Shown here piece by piece: positions 35,398 to 42,463 of a stretch of 45,289 bases of DNA. Within the stretch, counting starts at the first letter, position 1, and each line of letters begins with the position of its first letter. The DNA comes from Corynebacterium sp. NML130628 (GTDB taxonomy: Bacteria; Actinomycetota; Actinomycetes; Mycobacteriales; Mycobacteriaceae). The stretch is taken from positions 1 through 45,289 of the forward strand of contig NZ_MLAL01000008.1 of NCBI RefSeq assembly GCF_001875665.1, written 5' to 3'. The translations under genes and the position numbers were made by a program. The notes beneath the pieces are model-generated. The model ran no database searches. It was not told the origin of the DNA and saw only the letters and a list, made by a program, of their open reading frames with translations.

Positions 35398-36297
35398 CCG
35401 GTCAAACTGAACCGGTGTGCCAGAACGAGTTGCGGTATCGATAACCCCGCTTAGCTGTCCCAGTCCACCGCCCAGGGATCCTCTTCTTCTTCTTGCTGCT
35501 CCATCAGCGCGTTGATCGGCTCCGTCAGGTGTTGGTCGATCACCGTCCAGGCGGCTTCGTTCTGGTCCTGCAGGAAGATTCGTTTCATCTCGTCGCTGCT
35601 GTCCGGAAGGCTCTGGATGTCCTCCGCCCATCCCGCTAAGCGTTGTGCTCTCCGAGTCCACGACAATAAATCGACCTGTTGGTTCAGCTGCCGCCAAAGT
35701 TCCTCGACTGCCTGTGGGCTGTGGTCCTTGCCCAACGTTTTCAGTGCTTCCTCCACGGTAGTTTTCATCACTGCGTCGTTCAGTTCTGCTGGTGTGATCG
35801 CTGGCTTGTGGTAGCGCATCATTCCTGCCAGCTTCGTCGCGTCCCCTCCCGTCGCTTCCAAGGCTTTGATCACGAGCTGTCCTACTTGGTACTGAAGATG
35901 CTGAAACATCACCCGGTAGTACGCCTGATCCTTCTCCTCCTGAATGCCCGGCGTCTCGCGCAATCGGTTGAATACCCCGCGATCCATCTCGGCGTGCTCG
36001 CTGTGAAGCTGTTTCAGAATCTTGTACGCGGTCGGCTCGTTCGCGTTCTCCGGATCGGTTATCTTCAGATACTCCACGATGAGGAAGATCGAGTCGCTGT
36101 CGCGATCGGTCATGGGAAGATCCCAGTCCACTCCTCTCAGGATGTCCGGCACTAGTCGCTTCGGGTAACCGTGAAATTGAATCTGCGGTGTGGTCATTAT
36201 TGTCTCCTTTTTCTTGTGGTGTGGTGGTCAGTTGTTCATCGAGATAGCTGAACAACTCAAGTTGATTGTCGTCCACTCGAGTCTTGCGACGTGCCAT
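35335..36297 (-). pseudogene. N-terminal fragment of a larger protein, overlapping another gene
   Basis: A long minus-strand frame opening MARRKTRVDDNQLELFSYLD with GGGAG before the ATG. It runs through about 240 residues of Ser/Arg/Glu/Gly-rich low complexity and ends TPVQFDRSSLERVASSPRAS then VQSNIEAIR at 35335. Both ends look real: the close recalls the point where plasmid-borne helicase/methylase megaproteins begin their first domain (RA..NI.A.R). The sequence then switches to unrelated DNA; the frame stays open to 35125 by chance. The middle shares DNA with the 248-residue gene in another frame. The family is a guess, and the alternative is a chance open frame behind a short leader peptide. 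Confidence 0.35.
35451..36197 (-). CDS. hypothetical helical protein
   Basis: A 248-residue protein with ordinary composition, starting MTTPQIQFHGYPKRLVPDIL and ending LMEQQEEEEDPWAVDWDS. Predicted mostly helical, with an acidic tail. AAAGGAG lies six bases before the ATG, so translation is well supported. No family is recognised; YLKITDPENANEPTAYKIL and GVFNRLRETPGIQEEKDQAY could serve as search seeds. The upstream frame beginning at 36297 overlaps its whole length in another frame, so one of them is chance or the DNA is dual-coding. Confidence 0.65.
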   Translation of the reverse strand: MTTPQIQFHGYPKRLVPDILRGVDWDLPMTDRDSDSIFLIVEYLKITDPENANEPTAYKILKQLHSEHAEMDRGVFNRLRETPGIQEEKDQAYYRVMFQHLQYQVGQLVIKALEATGGDATKLAGMMRYHKPAITPAELNDAVMKTTVEEALKTLGKDHSPQAVEELWRQLNQQVDLLSWTRRAQRLAGWAEDIQSLPDSSDEMKRIFLQDQNEAAWTVIDQHLTEPINALMEQQEEEEDPWAVDWDS

Positions 36298-36378
36298 ACA
36301 TGCTCCCGGGTTGATACTTAGGTTTTATTTAGCTTAACCAAATGCTCCAGTATCAAAAGACCCGTTTGCGCAGGCTGT

Positions 36379-36615
36379 ACGGCATGACGGCGCGCCAGCG
36401 TGACGGCATGCTGGCATGCCGTCATAGCGTCAGGCTGGCAGTCTGGCGTGCCGTACCGCTTCCATGAAGCCGCCGCGCACGTAGTAGGGACTGTCCTTTT
36501 AGTGCGTGCATGCTTTACTCCTTTCTTCTTTCGGTAATGCTAAGCCGTCATGCCGTCAAGCCGTCGTGCTGGCATGCTGGCGTTACGGCATGCTGGCGTT
36601 ACGGCATGCCAGCAC
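36379..36615. repeat. GGCATG/CATGCC repeat clusters, centromere-like
   Basis: Two clusters (about 36379-36460 and 36543-36615) are packed with variants of GACGGCATGC, GGCATGCCGTCA and GCTGGCATGC, including the repeated phrase GGCATGCTGGCGTTAC. They lie just downstream of the RHH gene. Related GCATGACG repeats occur upstream of the integrase gene, so the int-par operon is flanked by this motif. Likely binding sites of the RHH/ParA system. Confidence 0.6.
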
Positions 36616-36661
36616 TATGTGTTTGAGTCAGCGCTGGTCAGAGTGTTTCCCAGCGCATGAC

Positions 36662-36886
36662 CTATCGCAAGTAGTTGCGATTTTTCTCTATGTAGTCATT
36701 GATTGCTTCGGTGAGAATTTCCGTCATCGAGATTCCTTTGTTGAAACTGATCCGGCGGAAGTCTTCTCTGGCTTGTTCGTCGATACGAATCGTTAACTTC
36801 TTCTCGCGGTCGGCTGGCTTGATTTCGGTTTCAGCGGCAGTGGTTGGTTTCACGCCGTGCTTACGGCGTCTGCGCATATCAGCCAT
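36662..36886 (-). CDS. ribbon-helix-helix protein, ParA partner candidate
   Basis: A 74-residue protein with a basic flexible N-terminal tail (MADMRRRRKHGVK) and a C-terminal ribbon-helix-helix fold: strand KLTIRIDEQ, helix AREDFRRISFNKG, helix MTEILTEAINDYIEKN. This is the layout of ParG/omega-type partition and autoregulator proteins that bind repeated centromere sites and stimulate a ParA ATPase. It begins four bases after the parA stop with GAGGAGG as ribosome site. The repeat clusters just downstream are its likely targets. Confidence 0.75.
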   Translation of the reverse strand: MADMRRRRKHGVKPTTAAETEIKPADREKKLTIRIDEQAREDFRRISFNKGISMTEILTEAINDYIEKNRNYLR

Positions 36887-36889
36887 GGG

Positions 36890-37476
36890 TTAATCCTCCT
36901 CGTTCATGAGCGCGGCAGCGACTGCGTCGTAGCCGAAGAGGTCTTGTTTTGGCCTGGCGCCAAAGTAGTTTTTGATTGCTTCGCGCTGGGGGATGTTTCC
37001 GGGGAAAACTCCGACGTGCTCCTCATTAAGCTGAGTCCGTAGCTCCTCGGTAGCTTTCGCGCTAAGGATCACCGAAGTAAGCAGAACCGTTGCGTTTGTT
37101 CCGTCGGTGAGGTCAAGAGTTTCCCACATGCGATCGACTTCGATCGCAGATGGACGTACCGGGATAATGACGTGGTCTGCTGCGTCGATTGCTGCGTCGA
37201 TGATTTGTGGGTTTCCCGGCGGGCAGTCGATGATGACCACGTCGGTGGTGGGCATGCTTCGCGCAATTGTGCGTGCGTTGCCTACCGTGACCTGAAATTC
37301 GAGCTCGTTGCCGTCGTCGGAGGCGCGTTGGGCCCACTCGGTAGCGGAGCCTTGGGGTCGGTGTCGATGACGGTGACGGTGTGGCCTCTGCGCACTAGGG
37401 CAGTTGCAAGCAGGATTGCGCTCGTGGTTTTTCCGGTTCCGCCTTTAAGGCTGGCGATAGTGAGTACGTGTGTCAT
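36890..37476 (-). pseudogene. parA: parA-like ATPase, broken by one-base frameshift
   Basis: The N-terminal frame has the deviant Walker A LKGGTGKTTSAI and VIDTDPK. It leaves frame near 37349-37353, where CCCCAAGGCTCC needs one more G. Restoring it gives KGSATEWAQRASDDGNELEF and joins the second frame with VVIIDCPPGNPQIIDAAID and VIIPVRPS. The restored protein would be about 195 residues, normal for small plasmid ParA proteins. The start has AAGGAG six bases before the ATG. This is a true loss, a sequencing error or, less likely, programmed frameshifting. Confidence 0.8.
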
Positions 37477-37486
37477 GGGGTTCTCC

Positions 37487-37744
37487 TTAGTTGTGTTGGT
37501 TAGCTGTTGAGGCATTGCGTACGTCTGAGATTGCGCCGGTTAGTGCAGTTTCAAGGTCGTCTCCGATGATTGTGTGGGCGTTGCTTGCAACCTCTTGCCA
37601 GCTGATGCCAAGGACAGACATGTGGTAGGCGCATTCGGTTGCAATATCCTCAACCAGATTGATGTATTCAGCGCGGTCGGCGACTTCGATGTAGCGCGCT
37701 TCCTGGAGGGCCAGGACCGCTTTTGCGAGGTGACTGTCACTCAT
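37487..37744 (-). CDS. small hypothetical protein in the int-par operon
   Basis: An 85-residue acidic protein starting MSDSHLAKAVLALQEARYIE and ending VRNASTANQHN, probably all helical. It has an AGGAGAACCC ribosome site directly before the ATG, starts nine bases after the integrase stop and ends ten bases before parA. It is thus part of the operon int-orf-parA-RHH. No family is recognised. Confidence 0.65.
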   Translation of the reverse strand: MSDSHLAKAVLALQEARYIEVADRAEYINLVEDIATECAYHMSVLGISWQEVASNAHTIIGDDLETALTGAISDVRNASTANQHN

Positions 37745-37753
37745 TGGGTTCTC

Positions 37754-38599
37754 CTAAAAGGTTGTTGACGTTATGACGGTTTGTAGATCAAGCGCAGTTT
37801 GGGTGTATCGCTGCGTCGTGGTGATTGAGGCGTGTCCGAGAGCTTTTTGAACTGAGAGAAGATCGTGTCCACCCCGGTTGTAAGCAACCGTTGCAAACCT
37901 GTGCCTCAAAGTGTGCAGAGTCCATTGGTCTGGAAGCACTCGACTGGCGAGCTTTCCAACCCAACGGGGCGAAAGATGCCCACTGTCGTTGCCTGGAAAC
38001 ACCCATCCCAAATCAGGCTGTTGTCGCGTGATCTCACTATGAAGTTTTGGCGGGATTGGTAACAAGCGTTGAGTTCCGCCTTTCCCATGAACTGTCGGGC
38101 TTGCCCATCCGTCTCCCACTTGCTCGATGTCGCGAGTGTGCAGCTGCGCGATTTCTGATGCTCGGAGCCCTAATTGAGCCGCAAGTTTCAGAATGAGCTG
38201 TGTTCTCGGAGGAGCGCACTCTATGGCGGTCGCGATTGCTTCTTCCGGTGCTGGGCGTGGAGGGGGAACTGGACGCCTAACCGCCGTGAGCCCTCGAGCT
38301 GGGCTCGGCTGTCCCGTCTTGCGAGCCAGCCAGCGGAAGAAAACGCGAGCGCTGGCATGGTTCGCATTGCGTGTTTCCGGCTTCCAGTTTTGTGTGCCGC
38401 TCCACGAAACAAGATGCGTTTCAGTAACTGCTTCGGGTGGGACATCAAGATAGCGGGCCATGGTCCGTAGGTGGCGAAGCCGAGTGTCGATAGTTCGTTC
38501 TCTGCGTCCCAAGGCGCGAAGGTAGATTTCGAATTCTCGCAATACTTCACCCCACCCGTTAGGAACACTGGCAAGTGTTTCTCGTTCTGATATGAGCAT
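37754..38599 (-). CDS. tyrosine site-specific integrase
   Basis: A 281-residue tyrosine recombinase. An N-terminal SAM-like core-binding domain (EFEIYLRALGRRERTIDTRL, RHLRTMARYLDV) precedes the catalytic domain. All active-site residues are present: Arg in LGLRASEIAQLH, Lys in VHGKGGTQRLLPI, His-x-x-Arg in LHTLRHRFA, His in LGHAS and Tyr in RYTQ. It should recombine the two att repeats in the initiator tRNA gene. I chose the ATG at 38599; ATGs at 38632 and 38728 are in frame but the longer one runs through the GCATGACG repeats. It lies 155 bases from the right att copy, as is usual for tRNA-targeting integrases. Confidence 0.92.
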   Translation of the reverse strand: MLISERETLASVPNGWGEVLREFEIYLRALGRRERTIDTRLRHLRTMARYLDVPPEAVTETHLVSWSGTQNWKPETRNANHASARVFFRWLARKTGQPSPARGLTAVRRPVPPPRPAPEEAIATAIECAPPRTQLILKLAAQLGLRASEIAQLHTRDIEQVGDGWASPTVHGKGGTQRLLPIPPKLHSEITRQQPDLGWVFPGNDSGHLSPRWVGKLASRVLPDQWTLHTLRHRFATVAYNRGGHDLLSVQKALGHASITTTQRYTQTALDLQTVITSTTF

Positions 38600-38669
38600 G
38601 TATAAGGGTCTACCTGCCCTTTCGCGCTCCATAGGGTCATTGCCGGCTCGCCAGCAAGCCGTCGCGCCA

Positions 38670-38701
38670 GCATGACGGCATGACGGCATGACGGCATGAC
38701 G
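38670..38701. repeat. four tandem GCATGACG repeats upstream of the integrase gene
   Basis: GCATGACG is repeated four times without a break, preceded by related GCCAGCAAGCCGTC. The motif matches the clusters at 36379-36615 beyond the other end of the operon. Possible operator and centromere site for the RHH protein, controlling int and par genes together. Confidence 0.7.
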
Positions 38702-38753
38702 CCAAAGCAAAAGCGGCGAACATTCCACCAGAGAAATAGGGGAGAGGACAAAG

Positions 38754-38790
38754 ACCCAGAGGTCGTAGGTTCGAATCCTGCCCCCGCTAC
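38754..38790 (+). repeat. right attachment repeat (tRNA-Met 3' fragment)
   Basis: 37 bases identical to 24540-24576. Only the 3' half of the tRNA is present here, so it is the displaced chromosomal remnant that marks the right end of the element. Confidence 0.92.
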
Positions 38791-38798
38791 CAACTTCG

Positions 38799-38836
38799 GA
38801 TCCCTACCAGTGCTTGCGCTGGTAGGGATCTTTTTT
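38799..38836 (+). terminator. original chromosomal terminator of tRNA-Met
   Basis: GATCCCTACCAG at 38799-38810 pairs perfectly with CTGGTAGGGATC at 38819-38830, followed by six T. It lies nine bases after the displaced tRNA remnant and shares its core with the terminator at 24583-24625. Confidence 0.9.
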
Positions 38837-39027
38837 GTCTTTGCAGCGGCCGCGAGTGGTGGGGTAAAGCGGCTGGAGATTGGCGTTTCTCCGTTTCAGG
38901 CAGGGCGTCGAGCGCGTCTGTGACGTTCAGTAGTATTGACGAACTAATCACATTCTGGCCCGTAACTCCATCAATAGTATTAGGCTTATGGATGATCTCG
39001 TCTCGTTGCAAATGGAGCAGTGGCCTC

Positions 39028-42000
39028 ATGTTTGTTATGTTTATTCCAAATCGGAAGCTTCGCATGTTGTCAGCAGGAAAATCTGATGACACAGTACCCA
39101 CTACACCCTTCAGTTCCTTTCTGAAACTGATAGTGACCATCGTGTGTACTTTTGGTTTAGCGGTTTCAGGAATCCCGTGCGCTCACGCTGAGGACTCGGG
39201 GGATGCGACGCCGCCCGAGGAACTAAGCGCTGTCGACCAGTTCGAAAGCGCGACAAGTGATGAGCAACTCCAGATAGCGGAAGATCCTACGGGGACCGAC
39301 GCTGCCAGTGATCTCGAACTGGGACCAGAACTTGTCAGTGAAAACGTCACCGCGCAGCAGGGCGCGAAGTTAGCGCAGCCGACGAACGTAAAAGCCGTAT
39401 CTAGTGCAACGACCGTAGAAGGCACCATCGAGAGAATTCCGTATAGCAGTAAGAAACGTCTCTACCTATATGTGTACGGGGACGATCCGCAAACGACGGA
39501 AAACCCGAAAGAGCTTGGGCTCGGGTATACGTCGAGGGGTATACGAATCGAAGCAAAGATGCACGACTGGGCACCACGACTCGTCGAGGGCCAGGTCATT
39601 TACCTTGTTCTCAAACAGAAGGAAAAGGAGGGCAGGGAATGGGTGCTCAACGGCGTTGAATCCGATCCTCTGGCAGTGACAGTTGAGCAGTCGATAGCAG
39701 ACGCGAACAAGATTAACGTTCCTCAGGAAGAGTTTTGGGTTGAAGACAGGTTTACCTTCAGCCCGGAAGAAATCGACGAAATCCTAAACGCGTTCAAAAA
39801 CGCTAATCCGGACATCAAAGACAAGATTAAATCTGTTGACCCTTCCTGGAATGGTAGCGACCCCGTTGCAAAGGTGAAGGTTATCTATTCGGATGGCTCT
39901 ATCAGCCCAGAAGTAGATGTGAAGATTCATGTGATCACAGAATACTCTGCCATGCCGGTTATCGACCAGCCGTTCCTTGTAACAAAAAATAAGGTGACGG
40001 GCACGATCAAAACTGAAGATGGAACACCGGTTCCTGATGGAACTAAGGTGGGAATTGTTACGAAATTTGGTGGGGACGATATAAAGAACTTCCAAGGCGC
40101 GGGTAGTTGTAGAGTTACAAAAAATTCTTCAGAGCGGTTGGCTGACGTCGTTGTCAAAAACGGCAAATTTTCACTCGATAACGTTGACCTGCAACTTCCA
40201 TGGTCAGAAGGCGCGCGTGTTGATATCGGGATTGTCGTAAAATCGCCAAAGAGATTTAGAACTTGTATCACGGTTGTGCCGGAACATCCAACGCCGGAAA
40301 AAACTCCGGTGAGGGATCCTAAAAAGCTCACCGATGCGGAGAAACAGGCGATAGATGAGGCAATCCGAAAGGCCTACGAAACCGAGGCCGGAGAATCAAA
40401 ATTGCCAAATGGTACTGGAGACCTGGACGGCACCCCTGCGTTTATTGACTTTGATCCAGATGGAACTGTGGCCATAATTAACCCGCGAAACACTAAATAC
40501 CACTTCACTGGTGGTGTTGCGCAATTTGAGAAAAATGAGGACGGCACCCACAAGCTCAAGGATGACGCTCTAGTCCGACGTATCCCGATTGCGGATCTAG
40601 TTACCAATATCGCGCCCAAATCACCAAGCATCGACGTGGATTACGATGGGGGTACGGTCACCATCACCCCGCCCGCATATACGAAGTCCGGTGATGATAC
40701 CGACTTGGCTTCCTACGAAGTCTCCGACGGGGACAAGAAGATTACCCTCACGCGAACAGTCTCTGACGAAGGCACCTCGACCTGGCTATCGGACGCCGGT
40801 CAAGTTGACACGAGCACCGGCGTAGTGACACTTCAAATCGCGGACTTGCCTGTCGGTGCCACCATCACTGCAGTAGCAACGGATAGTGGCGGCTTAGTCC
40901 CGGAGGAGAAACCGCTGACCTCCAAAGAAGCGCGCGAGAAATTGCAAACCGTCACTGTTTCCTATGACGCGAATGGTGGTTCCGGTTCGATGGATGCTGC
41001 CGTGGTGAATAAGGGTGGTACGTACAAGATTCTTGAGAGTGGGTTTACTGCTCCGGAGGGGAAGAAGTTCGCTGGTTGGAAGATTGGTGAGACTGAGTAC
41101 GCGCCTGGTGATGAGAGCAAGGTGAGCGCGGATACGACTGTTGTTGCGCAGTGGAAGCCTTTGCCGGCCAAGACGGTTGAGGTGACCACAACGGTTGAGG
41201 TCCCCACCACGGTGAAGGAATCGACGACGGTGACAGTGCCGACGACGGTGAAGGAACCGACAACGGTTGAGGTCCCCACCACGGTGAAGGAATCGACGAC
41301 GGTGACAGTGCCGACGACGGTGAAGGAACCGACAACGGTTGAGGTCCCCACGACGGTGAAGGAACCGACAACGGTGACAGTGCCGACGACGGTGAAGGAA
41401 CCGACAACGGTTGAGGTCCCCACGACGGTGAAGGAATCGACGACGGTTGAGGTTCCCACGACGGTGAAAGAGCCGACGACGGTGAGGGAGCCGACGACGG
41501 TGGAGGTGCCGACGACGGTTGAGGCGCCCACGACGGTGAAGGAACCGACAACGGTTAAGGTCCCCACCACGGTGAAGGAACCGACAACGGTTGAGGTCCC
41601 CACGACGGTGAAAGAATCGACGACGGTGACGGAATCGACAACGGTGACAGTGCCGACGACGGTGAAGGAATCCACGACGGTGACCGTGCCGACGACGGTT
41701 GAGGTGACCAAGACCGTGGAGCCGTCCGTGACGACCGGTCCGAGCAAGCCTAACCAGCCAGGGGACAAGCCGAATAAGACTTCGACTCCTGCAGAGCCAG
41801 ATGCCAACGGTTCGTCCGAGAAGGCGAAGCGCTGCGCTGCGAACGCGTTTGCGGTCAATAGTCCACTGTTGTGGCTGCTGCCAATCGGTCTACTGGCAGG
41901 CATCGGCTACGGCGTTAACGAAGCGTTCGGCCCACAGATCCGGCCGGCTGGTGCTGAGCTGAACGCCCGCTTACAGGAGCTCATGCCGCAGCACAGCTGG

Positions 42001-42231
42001 GTCGGTGAGCTGCAGGCGAAGGCAGACGCCGTCAACCGTCAGTTCGCAGGCTACAGCGAACAATTGCGCCCGCTGAGTATCGCACTCGGCGCGATTGCTG
42101 TAGTCAGCATGTTGGGTGTCCTCATCGCTCAAGCATGCGAGGCAGACGGCTTCAACAACGGCCTGACACTCCTCGGCTCGTCGAACGACGATACTGCTGC
42201 CGAGGACTCGGGTTCTTCCGAGCAGAAGTAA
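39028..42231 (+). CDS. large secreted repeat-rich surface protein
   Basis: A 1067-residue exported protein. The signal peptide has hydrophobic FLKLIVTIVCTFGLAVSG and likely cleavage after AHA. A region of immunoglobulin-like or Rib-like strands follows (VAKVKVIYSDGSISPEVDVK; VTITPPAYTKSGDDTDLASY). Next is one InlB/Listeria-Bacteroides type repeat (VSYDANGGSGSMDAAVVNKG, FAGWKIGETEYAPGD), then 29 TTVxxx hexapeptides. The C-terminal domain has two hydrophobic helices (NSPLLWLLPIGLLAGIGYG; LSIALGAIAVVSMLGVLIA), as in several corynebacterial surface proteins; no LPxTG motif is seen. The 5' end is AT-rich and the start uncertain: I chose ATG 39028, and ATG 38920 and 39064 are in frame. Probably an adhesin or wall-spanning stalk protein. 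Confidence 0.75.
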   Translation: MFVMFIPNRKLRMLSAGKSDDTVPTTPFSSFLKLIVTIVCTFGLAVSGIPCAHAEDSGDATPPEELSAVDQFESATSDEQLQIAEDPTGTDAASDLELGPELVSENVTAQQGAKLAQPTNVKAVSSATTVEGTIERIPYSSKKRLYLYVYGDDPQTTENPKELGLGYTSRGIRIEAKMHDWAPRLVEGQVIYLVLKQKEKEGREWVLNGVESDPLAVTVEQSIADANKINVPQEEFWVEDRFTFSPEEIDEILNAFKNANPDIKDKIKSVDPSWNGSDPVAKVKVIYSDGSISPEVDVKIHVITEYSAMPVIDQPFLVTKNKVTGTIKTEDGTPVPDGTKVGIVTKFGGDDIKNFQGAGSCRVTKNSSERLADVVVKNGKFSLDNVDLQLPWSEGARVDIGIVVKSPKRFRTCITVVPEHPTPEKTPVRDPKKLTDAEKQAIDEAIRKAYETEAGESKLPNGTGDLDGTPAFIDFDPDGTVAIINPRNTKYHFTGGVAQFEKNEDGTHKLKDDALVRRIPIADLVTNIAPKSPSIDVDYDGGTVTITPPAYTKSGDDTDLASYEVSDGDKKITLTRTVSDEGTSTWLSDAGQVDTSTGVVTLQIADLPVGATITAVATDSGGLVPEEKPLTSKEAREKLQTVTVSYDANGGSGSMDAAVVNKGGTYKILESGFTAPEGKKFAGWKIGETEYAPGDESKVSADTTVVAQWKPLPAKTVEVTTTVEVPTTVKESTTVTVPTTVKEPTTVEVPTTVKESTTVTVPTTVKEPTTVEVPTTVKEPTTVTVPTTVKEPTTVEVPTTVKESTTVEVPTTVKEPTTVREPTTVEVPTTVEAPTTVKEPTTVKVPTTVKEPTTVEVPTTVKESTTVTESTTVTVPTTVKESTTVTVPTTVEVTKTVEPSVTTGPSKPNQPGDKPNKTSTPAEPDANGSSEKAKRCAANAFAVNSPLLWLLPIGLLAGIGYGVNEAFGPQIRPAGAELNARLQELMPQHSWVGELQAKADAVNRQFAGYSEQLRPLSIALGAIAVVSMLGVLIAQACEADGFNNGLTLLGSSNDDTAAEDSGSSEQK
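41170..41727 (+). repeat. 31-unit, 18-base coding repeat (TTVxxx)
   Basis: Thirty-one consecutive 18-base units encode hexapeptides: 29 begin TTV and the first and last begin KTV. The main types, TTVKEP, TTVEVP, TTVKES and TTVTVP, alternate. DNA identity between units is high, so copy number can change by slippage or recombination. The opposite strand has a long open frame that is only a reflection of the repeat. Confidence 0.9.
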
Positions 42232-42250
42232 ACCGCGCTAAGTCGAATGA

Positions 42251-42284
42251 AAGGCGTCACCCACACCGGGTGGCGCCTTTTGTG
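42251..42284 (+). terminator. terminator of the surface protein gene
   Basis: AAGGCGTCACCC at 42251-42262 pairs, with one mismatch, with GGGTGGCGCCTT at 42268-42279, followed by a T-rich stretch. It lies 19 bases after the stop. Confidence 0.8.
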
Positions 42285-42463
42285 TTTGTTATCTGCCGGG
42301 GAAAACATCGGTAGCTTCACGCGGGGCTTTCAAACTGGGGTCACAAGATAATTCTGGACGCTTCATCGATGTCTTTTCCCCATCATGCCTAGCAAGTCTG
42401 CGTATTTGCGCCGACGGCAACCCCGCCAGAGAGGGGAGCAGCCCACACTGTAGGGTGGCCACT

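Noticed and set aside
36379..36615. CRISPR array
   Set aside because: Repeats are short, overlapping and palindromic with no regular spacers, and no cas genes are present; a centromere or operator cluster fits better.
36890..37255. Separate ATPase-like gene starting MPTTDVVIIDCPPG
   Set aside because: It is the second half of the frameshifted parA, not a gene of its own; restoring one base joins it to the Walker A half.
38754..38790. A second tRNA gene
   Set aside because: Only the anticodon-stem 3' strand, T arm and acceptor 3' strand are present; the 5' half is missing, so it is an attachment-site remnant.
40962..41903. A 313-residue minus-strand open frame with Thr/Val repeats
   Set aside because: It is the reverse reading of the TTV repeat of the surface protein; it has no ribosome site and its repeats merely mirror the coding strand.
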